A DNA stretch of 52,646 nucleotides from a virus. A model generated the notes under the pieces. That model was given only the letters and a program-made list of their open reading frames with translations. It was not told where the DNA came from and did not search any database. The position numbers and the translations under genes were made by a program. Location of the stretch: positions 1-52,646 of IMG/VR virus record IMGVR_UViG_3300048592_000436; one strand, 5' to 3'. This document shows positions 45,615 to 52,646 of this stretch, in pieces (the first letter of the stretch is position 1; each line of letters opens with the position of its first letter).

Positions 45615-47674
45615 CGTTGTTTCGCAGGTCCGTGAAGGGTTCGCCCGGCAACGCCGCCGATCATGACGGGAACGTCGATCACTTCGACAACCGCACTCGC
45701 CACCTGATCAACGTAGCCGATTATGGCGCGGTCGGGGACGGCGTCGAGGACGACACCGCCGCAATTCAGGCTGCGATCGACGCGGCGTGGTCGGCCACCG
45801 TCGCGAACAAGGGCTCTTATCGTGTCCAGCTTCCGCCAGGGACCTACAAGATCACTGACTCGATTCGGCTGTTCCAGAACAACGGCACGACTTTCACGTT
45901 CACCAGCTTCAGCTTCGGCGGCGACGCTCGAGGCTATGTCAACAACCGCAAGACCGTCATCAAACCGACCTTCACCGACAAGCCCGCCATCATCGTGCAG
46001 GCGGCGCGCGGAACCAAGCTGAGTTATTTTTCTGTTCAGGGATCGGCAAACAACTTCACTCTACCGAGTTATGCCAATCTTCTGGATGACGAGAGCGATC
46101 CGTGGTGGAACACGGGTGCGGCGCGGGATCAGACATACTCGCCTTACTGTGGAATTGCGATCGACCCGTTCGGGGTGTCCGAGGATGAGAACAACCAGTA
46201 TCCTGGTCTGGACTACTACAACAAGGGCACGCAGGGCTCGACGGAAGTCTTCATCGAAGAGGTCGAGTGCCAGGGCTTCATCGTCGGAATCTGCATAAAT
46301 CCATCGGAGGCAACACAGCTTGGCGACAGCATCACCCTCCGCCACTGCAATCTTTCCTATAACCGGGTAGCGTGCTCGGTCGGTCAGTCGCAGAACCGAG
46401 GTGTGGTTCTGGAGAATTGCCATGTGAAGGCAGCTCAGGTCGCGATCGACACAACGCTGTACGGGCAAGGAAATGGCCCGTTCCCGAACGTGATCGGCGG
46501 CGTCTGGGTATTCATCAAGTGGCTGATCAGCGGCAACTCGGGCTGGGGGCAGGGCGCGATCACCAATCTCTATACCGAAAGCCTGTGGTCGCTCGGGTTC
46601 TGGGGACAGGCCAGCGGAGGCTTTCCGTTCTCGTTCAACGAATGTCACATAAAATTCGTTACGCCGGATGATGGTGGTGGCGGCAAACAGTCGGACGCGC
46701 ACCTGAACGCAGGCGGGCCGGTCATCTTCAATGGCGGGTATGTAGGGTATTACAAGAACAATTATCGCCGGCTGAGCATGTTCAATTCGGCAAAATTGGT
46801 CTTCAATAATGTTTGTCTGGACGGTGAACCTGTCGTGCACAGCCGCGAATTGTTGTCTATGAATGACTGCACCCTGCGGTATTCCGGCCAGGGGACGGCC
46901 TACGGCATCCAAATGCTCGTCAGGGGCTCCGATGTGGCCGTTCCCGGCAATGCTTACATTCCATTGCCGCCGGACGCGAGAGTCGTGACTTTGGGAATGG
47001 ATGAATGGACTGCCGGGGCATGGGATGTCGTGGCAGGCGACAGCAGCCTGACGATCACGGCGAACGGCGACGGCACGGGGTCGTTCACATCGTCAAATCC
47101 GGGGCGCTACTTTGTTGGGGCCTATGTAGCCCCGCTGGAGGCTTGGACTGGGGCAGGCCCGGCCGGCGCGCTTGGCCACAGCTACCGGCGAATGTCCATC
47201 GGCCGTGTCGCCAGCATCAGCGGCAGTACCATCAACCTAGCTGAGATGCCCATTTCTTTCACTACCGGCAGCTACACGCCGTACCTTTGGCGGCTGCCAA
47301 CCTACAAGCCGCGTTCGATCGGCACTACAACCAGCGGTTCGGCAGATATCACCAATGTGAGCCCGGTAGCGTCTTGGAACGTGGGCGACCGTATCAACGG
47401 CAATGGCATTCCGGTGGGGGCAACCATAGCCGCCAAGTCGGGCACCACGCTGACGATGAACGTCAACGCGACGGCCAGCGGGACCGTGGCGATCTGGGAT
47501 GCATCGATGACGCTGACGCGATCCTTCAAGTCCGCCGCGCCAACAACGGGCGTTTGGTTCCGAGGGGACAGGGTGCTGAACTCAGCTCCGTCAGCTGGCG
47601 GCGTCGAAGGCTGGGTCTGCACGGCGACCGGCGAGCCGGGGACGTGGAAGGCCTTTGGCGAGATAGCGCCCTGA
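45611..47674 (+). CDS. Tailspike, right-handed beta-helix (pectate-lyase-like)
   Basis: The 687-residue protein shows NVADYGAVGDGVEDDTAAIQ at residues 35-55, the starting motif of pectate-lyase-3-like spikes. Repeated beta-helix coils follow (GIAIDPFGVSEDENNQYPG, LENCHVKAAQVAID). The C-terminal part (DITNVSPVASWNVGDRINGN) is a capping or binding domain. It probably cuts a host polysaccharide, giving early attachment. Active-site residues cannot be named by eye. Confidence 0.8.
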   Translation: MTLFRRSVKGSPGNAADHDGNVDHFDNRTRHLINVADYGAVGDGVEDDTAAIQAAIDAAWSATVANKGSYRVQLPPGTYKITDSIRLFQNNGTTFTFTSFSFGGDARGYVNNRKTVIKPTFTDKPAIIVQAARGTKLSYFSVQGSANNFTLPSYANLLDDESDPWWNTGAARDQTYSPYCGIAIDPFGVSEDENNQYPGLDYYNKGTQGSTEVFIEEVECQGFIVGICINPSEATQLGDSITLRHCNLSYNRVACSVGQSQNRGVVLENCHVKAAQVAIDTTLYGQGNGPFPNVIGGVWVFIKWLISGNSGWGQGAITNLYTESLWSLGFWGQASGGFPFSFNECHIKFVTPDDGGGGKQSDAHLNAGGPVIFNGGYVGYYKNNYRRLSMFNSAKLVFNNVCLDGEPVVHSRELLSMNDCTLRYSGQGTAYGIQMLVRGSDVAVPGNAYIPLPPDARVVTLGMDEWTAGAWDVVAGDSSLTITANGDGTGSFTSSNPGRYFVGAYVAPLEAWTGAGPAGALGHSYRRMSIGRVASISGSTINLAEMPISFTTGSYTPYLWRLPTYKPRSIGTTTSGSADITNVSPVASWNVGDRINGNGIPVGATIAAKSGTTLTMNVNATASGTVAIWDASMTLTRSFKSAAPTTGVWFRGDRVLNSAPSAGGVEGWVCTATGEPGTWKAFGEIAP

Positions 47675-47689
47675 CGCACCCGACCCTGA

Positions 47690-47707
47690 CCCCCGCCTCC
47701 GCGGGGG
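47690..47707 (+). terminator. Hairpin between the two tailspike genes
   Basis: CCCCCGC (47690-47696), loop CTCC, GCGGGGG (47701-47707). A strong 7-bp stem with no T-run, 31 bases before the next start. It may adjust relative amounts of the two spikes or partly terminate. Confidence 0.45.
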
Positions 47708-47737
47708 CAAGCCTGACGGACTGAAGGACACCCCCAC

Positions 47738-50650
47738 ATGCTTCTTTTCCACAACCCCGATTCCGGGGGCGTGATGACCTTTGCCGAGGCGGTCGATCCA
47801 CAGGCCGCCCTGACGGCCGGCACGTGGGTGCCGTACACGGTCGGCAACAAGCTGCCCGGCACGATGACGGTCCCGGCGGGCGACGCGCTGGCTCTTGTCG
47901 AGCCGGGGCGGTGGTTCTGGTATCGCGATCCGGTGCTGGAAATCGACGTGGTGCTGGAAGGCGCGCTGCCGGTCCGGGCGCGGGGCCACATGCCGCCGCT
48001 GACGGCGGAGGTGCACGTCCTGAGCGCGCCGGGGGCGGAGATCGTCGTCGCGCCGTCCGCGCCAGGGGTGGCGTGGTCGCAAGGCTTCGCTGGCGCGATC
48101 CTGGTGTCCGAGGTGCCGGACGAGGACATGACGCCGCCCGCGCCGGACGACTGGAACACGCTCGACCCGGTCGGTGAGGGCCTGCGCGTCGAGGTGCGGT
48201 CCGTCCGGCGCGACGTGACGCCCTATGTCATCGACCGGGTAGAGGTGGCCGACGAGGACGACCTGGAGACGGCCTACACTGTCGCCGAGGCGCCCGACGA
48301 CCTGGAAGGCATCTTCACCGTCGCGGTCGGCACGCCGCGGACCACCATCTGGCGGCTGCGCTTCGTTGCGAACGGGTTGGCCGGGCCGTGGAGCGCCGGC
48401 GAGGTCGGCACCGCGGCCGGCGAGGAAGACCCGCCCGCCCCGGTGTCGTGGAGCCCGGGTTTCGACGGGGAAATCCTGGTCACCGAGCGTGTCGAGGAAC
48501 CGGAGGAACCGGGAGTCGGCGATCCGCCCCCACCGCCCCCGCCCCCGCCGCCGCTGCCGGACCTGACGGTCATCTGGGTCGACCCGACGCAGCTGGCGGG
48601 CGGCGACGGCCTGACCGCGGCCACGGCGCGGAGCACGCTGCCCACGGGGCCGTTCACCGCCGGCACCCGGATCAAGGTCCGAGGCGGCACCACGGTGCAA
48701 CTGCCCGACGCCGGGTTCCTGATCAACACATCCGGCACGGCGGAGCAGCCGATAACGCTGGACCTGAACTACTTCGACGACTGGGGCGACGGCCCGGCGA
48801 TCCTGAGCGGCAGCCGGCCGATCCCGAGCGGGTGGTCGAGCCACACCGTCAACGGCGCGACCGTCTGGCGCGTGGCGATGAACCCGCAGGAAATCGAGGA
48901 AGGGCTGATCGACCTCTACCAGGGCGCGGACAAGTTCTACGAATGCCGCTTCCCGACGCCTGCGAACATCCGCTTCCCGGCGGACTGGGGCCGGGCTGGC
49001 GAGTTCTGGGAAGTGCCGCGGTCGAGCCGCGTCAACTCGACCACGATCCAGATCCCCGAGGGCGCGATCCGAACTTGGCTGAACGCGGCCCACGCGGTCG
49101 AGGCGCTGAACGTGCGCTCCGCGATCATGATGCAGGGGGAGCACAATTCGACGCAGGTCCGGAATATCGTGTCCTACGACCCGGGCACGGGCATCCTGAC
49201 GCACGACGTGAACAATACGAACCCGGTGGCCGGAACGGTCTGGCGGCTCGGCCTGCGCAACCACCCTTCGGCGATGATCGTGGAGGGCCAGTACCTGCGC
49301 GACCCGCTGGCGGGGACGGTCGATGTCCTGACCTTCGACGGGGCGGACCCGACCACGGTCGAGATGGAGCGGAACGGCTTCATCCAGTGGGGCGTGCGGC
49401 TGACCGGGAACCACAACCGCCTGCTCGGCGGGATCATCCGGCGCCTGAACCCGACCGGCGCGGCGAACCCGAACCGGGAGCGCAGCGTGATCAGCTGCTA
49501 CGTCAGCAACACCGCAGAGCGGACCGGAGTGCACATCGTCGGGACGATCGTCGAGGATACGGGCGTCTGCGCCACGGCCACGATCCATATCGTGCGCTAC
49601 ATCGACACGATCATCCGGGACATCGTGGTTCGACGGGTGCGGGCCTACGGAATGCTGGCATCGGATTGCACGCGGCTGTTCGTCGTCGGGTCGACTTTCC
49701 TCCAAACCGGCTCGACATGCCTTTCGATGCGCCGCGGCATCGACAGCGGGGTCATCGGATGCACGACCCGCGACCCGGAAGGCAACAGCCATGCCAACGC
49801 GGTATCGATCTATAACGGCAACGCGAATTGCCTGTTCCTGTTTAACGATTTCAGGATCGTGGAACCGGAGGTGGGGAACAACGTCTTCACCAATCATTCG
49901 CTGGCCCAGTGCCTGGTCGCGTTCAACATCACGATGAGCGAGCGCCAGCCGGACGGGTCGAGCCTGCGCCGCAGTTCCTATGTCCAGTGGAACCAGGAGA
50001 GCAACTTCCGGCTCGGCGGGTCATCTGGCGCCGACGGCATCGACAACCGCTATTCGAACAACGTCTTCATGTGCCGCCGGAACCGCGAGGGCTTTTCGTG
50101 GCGGCAGAATGGCAACCCGGGCGCGTGGTGCACCAACAATATTGCGCACGGGCTGCTGGACACCGTGCGGGCGCCGGTCGGCGGCGCTTGGGTCGATCAC
50201 CTCGACAAGTACACCTGGACCGGCACGACGACGACGACGACAGCGACCAGCGGAGAGGCGGCGGTGTTCCTCGCCCCGCGGCAGGTCACGCGGAACGTCA
50301 TGACCGGCTATCCGGACCACCTGCAGTCAAATCGCAGGGCCACGCTGGCGGACCTGGTATCCTGGGGCAACATCGACCGCGTCGACGGGCTGAACGACGA
50401 CGCCAACCGGCGCGCGATCTTCCGAGACTGGGACGCGCGCGACTTCCGCCCTTCGCTGAGCTTCGCCACGCAGGAGATGGTGACCTCCGGCGAGCCGTGG
50501 ACCTTCGACAATGCGCTGGTGCCGGGCGTCAGCCTGACAGTCAACTGGATCGGCCGCTATCGCCCCGACGGCACGGAGGCCTTCGACTGGCGCCTGATCA
50601 ACTTCGCGAACCTGCCGATGAGCCAATACGGAGCGCTGCAGAATGTCTAG
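47738..50650 (+). CDS. Second tailspike, modular with poly-proline linker
   Basis: The 970-residue protein has a beta-rich N-terminal part with GDALALVEPGRWFWYRDPVL, Ig-like units to about residue 260, a ten-proline linker (GDPPPPPPPPPP), then the beta-helix part. The latter contains GGTTVQLPDAGFLINTSGTA, IQWGVRLTGNHNRLLGGIIR, AYGMLASDCTRLFVVGST and repeated N-rich coils. Such modules separate the virion anchor from the enzyme. A (ACG)5 run lies at 50225-50239. It overlaps the next gene by 8 bases. Confidence 0.78.
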   Translation: MLLFHNPDSGGVMTFAEAVDPQAALTAGTWVPYTVGNKLPGTMTVPAGDALALVEPGRWFWYRDPVLEIDVVLEGALPVRARGHMPPLTAEVHVLSAPGAEIVVAPSAPGVAWSQGFAGAILVSEVPDEDMTPPAPDDWNTLDPVGEGLRVEVRSVRRDVTPYVIDRVEVADEDDLETAYTVAEAPDDLEGIFTVAVGTPRTTIWRLRFVANGLAGPWSAGEVGTAAGEEDPPAPVSWSPGFDGEILVTERVEEPEEPGVGDPPPPPPPPPPLPDLTVIWVDPTQLAGGDGLTAATARSTLPTGPFTAGTRIKVRGGTTVQLPDAGFLINTSGTAEQPITLDLNYFDDWGDGPAILSGSRPIPSGWSSHTVNGATVWRVAMNPQEIEEGLIDLYQGADKFYECRFPTPANIRFPADWGRAGEFWEVPRSSRVNSTTIQIPEGAIRTWLNAAHAVEALNVRSAIMMQGEHNSTQVRNIVSYDPGTGILTHDVNNTNPVAGTVWRLGLRNHPSAMIVEGQYLRDPLAGTVDVLTFDGADPTTVEMERNGFIQWGVRLTGNHNRLLGGIIRRLNPTGAANPNRERSVISCYVSNTAERTGVHIVGTIVEDTGVCATATIHIVRYIDTIIRDIVVRRVRAYGMLASDCTRLFVVGSTFLQTGSTCLSMRRGIDSGVIGCTTRDPEGNSHANAVSIYNGNANCLFLFNDFRIVEPEVGNNVFTNHSLAQCLVAFNITMSERQPDGSSLRRSSYVQWNQESNFRLGGSSGADGIDNRYSNNVFMCRRNREGFSWRQNGNPGAWCTNNIAHGLLDTVRAPVGGAWVDHLDKYTWTGTTTTTTATSGEAAVFLAPRQVTRNVMTGYPDHLQSNRRATLADLVSWGNIDRVDGLNDDANRRAIFRDWDARDFRPSLSFATQEMVTSGEPWTFDNALVPGVSLTVNWIGRYRPDGTEAFDWRLINFANLPMSQYGALQNV

Positions 50651-51944
50651 CATCGAGGTCGGCCAGGAATATGAGATTTTCTGGGACCCTACTGGCGGGG
50701 TCAATTCGACAGCGCATCGCAGGATCGTCCGCGTCGACATGGGCGAGGGGCTGGTCGAGCCCGACGACGCAAGGAACCTGACCATCGGTCCGGGGTTCTT
50801 CTTTGCCGACGAGGCCTATGCCGGGGGGGAGCTGGTTCTCGACGAGGAGATCGACGGGCTCGATGGTGGTGACGACCCCGTCACCCTTACCCGGCCGCAG
50901 ACGAGATACGACATCATCGGCACCGGCAGCACGGTCGCGCCGGTGATCACGGCGGCGCCGGTCATCAGCGTCGTCGGCGGCGGCGACCCGGCCGTTGGCA
51001 AGACCCTGCGCGTCACCACGCCCCCGACCGTGACCGGCGACCCGACGCCGACCGTCACCTACCAGTGGCGGCGGGACACCGGCAGCGGCTATGCCAACAT
51101 CGCCTCGGCGACCGGGACGGACTACGTGCTGACCGAGGCGGACGCGGGGGCGGATATTCTGGTCCGGCCGTCCGCGACCAACTCGGCCGGAACCGATGAC
51201 GGGTCGACCGACGAGAGCAACGAAATCGGCCCGATCGTGGTCGCGGCGGACTTCCTGTTCTACCGGGGCGAGCAGTTCCAAGCGGCGGGCTCGACCGCGA
51301 CCAGCGTCGATCTGGACATCGCCTATGCGGATGTGACCGGCGACACGCTCGGGGTTATCTCGATCCTGCGGCGCGCTTCGAGCGGCAATCCGACGCTTGA
51401 CGGCCCGGTGTTCCAGCCGCTCGACGGATCGAACGCGCCGCTCGGCTCGCCCGTCACGCCGGAGATCATCACCAGCAACATTCGCACCGCCAGCCGCGGC
51501 AAGGTCGGCGTGTGGTTCCTGAACAAGGCCGACCTGCCGTCCGGGCAGATCAAGTTGCGTGTGACCTATACCACCGACGCGGACGTGGACAACCGCGTCG
51601 CCGGCTTCGACATCGGCGGGGCATTCGACGACCTGAGCTTCGAGAGCGTGGTGACCACCTTCAACTCCGCGACCTCGTCCGCGATCAGCGTGACGCACCT
51701 GCCGACGACGGCGGTGGCGCCGGAATGGTCCGCGGCGCTGGTCGGCATGGGGATGCGCAACGGCACCCCGGTGACGACCGTCACCGACGGGGGCGACGTG
51801 AGCATCCGCATCGACCCGGAATCGAGCAGCCGCTGGGTGCTCGGCGCGGGCGACAACGTCGACGAGACGCGGATCGCCGTCGCGGCAAGTTCGTCAAACA
51901 CCGGCGTGATCAACACCGTCTTCATCTGGCGCGAGGCGCCGTAA
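50643..51944 (+). CDS. Ig-like tail or fibre protein, 433 residues
   Basis: The protein has an N-terminal part with SSIEVGQEYEIFWDPTGGVN. Two Ig-like domains follow (VGKTLRVTTPPTVTG with VTYQWRRDTGSGYANIASAT), then a long beta-rich domain with FKQAAGSTATS-like units. Ig domains help attach to carbohydrates on the host. It is last in the structural set before the membrane proteins. Confidence 0.7.
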   Translation: MSSIEVGQEYEIFWDPTGGVNSTAHRRIVRVDMGEGLVEPDDARNLTIGPGFFFADEAYAGGELVLDEEIDGLDGGDDPVTLTRPQTRYDIIGTGSTVAPVITAAPVISVVGGGDPAVGKTLRVTTPPTVTGDPTPTVTYQWRRDTGSGYANIASATGTDYVLTEADAGADILVRPSATNSAGTDDGSTDESNEIGPIVVAADFLFYRGEQFQAAGSTATSVDLDIAYADVTGDTLGVISILRRASSGNPTLDGPVFQPLDGSNAPLGSPVTPEIITSNIRTASRGKVGVWFLNKADLPSGQIKLRVTYTTDADVDNRVAGFDIGGAFDDLSFESVVTTFNSATSSAISVTHLPTTAVAPEWSAALVGMGMRNGTPVTTVTDGGDVSIRIDPESSSRWVLGAGDNVDETRIAVAASSSNTGVINTVFIWREAP

Positions 51945-51978
51945 GCCGCGTTGATAATTAGCCGCAAGGGGTCGCGAT

Positions 51979-52281
51979 GTGTCTGATGAGGATAACCTGC
52001 ACGAGTACCTGCGAGCCCTCAGCAAACTTGGGCCGCCGAACGACATCGTTGCAGACATCGAAATCATGCGGGCGTATCTTGCGGCGTTCAAGGAACTGGG
52101 CCGCCCGCATGAGTTGAAAGAAGATATAGCGCTTGTGAAGGAGATGCGGCGCGGGGCCGAAAACCGGAGGTGGCTGGTGTCGCTGACAAAGACAACGGCG
52201 GTCTATTTTTCATCCATCATGCTGGCGTGGCTCTTGTTCAGGGACAACATTCTGGAGTGGTTCCGCGGAGGATCAAAATGA
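51979..52281 (+). CDS. Membrane protein, holin candidate
   Basis: The GTG start (GTG TCT GAT) has AAGGGG before it. The 100-residue protein has an N-terminal helical, charged part (EYLRALSKLGPPNDIVADIE) and one hydrophobic C-terminal segment near residues 70-88 (TTAVYFSSIMLAWLLF), then a basic end. It overlaps the next gene by ATGA. Its place before the anchored protein and the endolysin fits a holin, though a single C-terminal membrane helix is unusual. Confidence 0.6.
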   Translation: MSDEDNLHEYLRALSKLGPPNDIVADIEIMRAYLAAFKELGRPHELKEDIALVKEMRRGAENRRWLVSLTKTTAVYFSSIMLAWLLFRDNILEWFRGGSK

Positions 52282-52646
52282 CCGCGACCAAGGCGAAGAC
52301 ACATTTCATCGGGATGTTCCTCGCGACGGCTCTTTTCCTCGTGGTCGGGGCCGGCGGCTATGCGTTGGTGGACCGGCAATTCCCGGCAAGCTACTGGTAT
52401 TCCCTGGACAGCGTGATCGTCACCGGCCCGGACGGAGGTGCGGTGGTGCGAGGCGAGCCGGTCTTCGTGGCTGTGCAGCGGACGGTCAGTCGGAATTTTA
52501 TCGGGTCATACGTTACGACCGTTCGCGCGCTGCCGAACCTCCACACGATTTGCAGCGGGCCGGAGGGAGGGCTGGCGGTCGTGTATCGGGCCGATGCGAA
52601 TTTGCCGGAGCCCCTGACGCTAGGTTATTGGACAGAGGGCGCCAAG
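52278..52646 (+). CDS. 5' part of membrane-anchored lysis-region protein (continues at base 1)
   Basis: ATG at 52278 in an ATGA overlap starts KAKTHFIGMFLATALFLVVG and GAGGYALVDRQFPASYW, an N-terminal anchor of about 20 hydrophobic residues. The frame is open to the end and joins base 1 after the 162-base overlap, ending at 450. The outer part is probably exposed to the periplasm. See the entry at 1-450 for the rest. Confidence 0.75.
   Translation, partial: MTATKAKTHFIGMFLATALFLVVGAGGYALVDRQFPASYWYSLDSVIVTGPDGGAVVRGEPVFVAVQRTVSRNFIGSYVTTVRALPNLHTICSGPEGGLAVVYRADANLPEPLTLGYWTEGAK
52485..52646. repeat. Terminal direct repeat, right copy
   Basis: Matches 1-162 with one silent difference (C at 52520, T at 36). 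A difference in the overlap means that two template molecules vary at this base, or that one copy has an error. Confidence 0.9.

Noticed and set aside
47591-49897. Minus-strand open frame of 768 codons
   Set aside because: Antisense shadow of the second tailspike; composition dominated by Arg, Asp and Pro, no start signal.
1-52646. tRNA, CRISPR array, integrase and attachment sites
   Set aside because: No cloverleaf, repeat-spacer series or recombinase motif could be seen. Lysogeny is therefore not supported, but a remote integrase could be missed by eye.

Overview
The window is one complete double-stranded DNA phage genome written out linearly. Bases 1-162 recur at 52485-52646 with a single T/C difference, so the unit genome is about 52,484 bp and one gene crosses the ends. 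High GC, alphaproteobacterial-style families (for example DUF1194, a P22-like coat gene with a DUF4055 portal) and the -35/-10 promoter spacing suggest a siphovirus of a Rhodobacterales-type host (inference). No integrase, excisionase, tRNA or CRISPR array was seen, so the lifestyle is probably lytic or undetermined.

Layout. (1) 10883 down to 2190, minus strand: the leftward early operon. It holds about 27 small tightly overlapped genes, including a Rad52-like annealing protein, a coiled-coil protein, an ASCH-domain protein, NinB, an HNH endonuclease, a Lar-like zinc ribbon and a secreted Asn/Gln-rich protein. Three related leftward promoters (near 5370, 5835 and 10925) share a long operator-like repeat. 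(2) 10884-11490: control region with divergent promoters, an apparently leaderless Cro/CI-like gene at 11008 and two long inverted repeats. (3) 11491-23841, plus strand: DNA metabolism. It holds a secreted DUF1194 (VWA-like) protein, a SNF2-like helicase, a beta-class DNA methyltransferase, a RusA-like resolvase, a winged-helix protein, a second SF2 helicase interrupted in its Walker A motif by a 347-residue intein with a LAGLIDADG endonuclease, a zinc-ribbon/Toprim primase, a truncated C5 methyltransferase, an internally shortened RNA-ligase-like gene and a DUF6456-like protein. (4) 23867-52646 continuing to about 2230, plus strand: the late operon. It opens with a strong-looking promoter followed within about 45 nt by a factor-independent terminator, the layout of a Q-type antitermination switch. 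Then follow terminase, portal, scaffold, P22-type coat, connector genes, a minor head gene split by a CCCTTTT -1 slip site, neck and tail genes, tail chaperones with an AAATTTT -1 slip site, a short tape measure, a tail hub with a lambda gpL-like cysteine pattern, fibres, two beta-helix tailspikes and a lysis group (membrane proteins, M15 endopeptidase, Rz1-like lipoprotein).

Almost every gene boundary is an ATGA, GTGA or TGATG overlap, so translation is probably coupled along whole operons. One membrane-protein gene (32495-32698) runs against the late operon with its own promoter and a strong ribosome binding site: a moron. Functional names below come from motifs read by eye; no database search was run.
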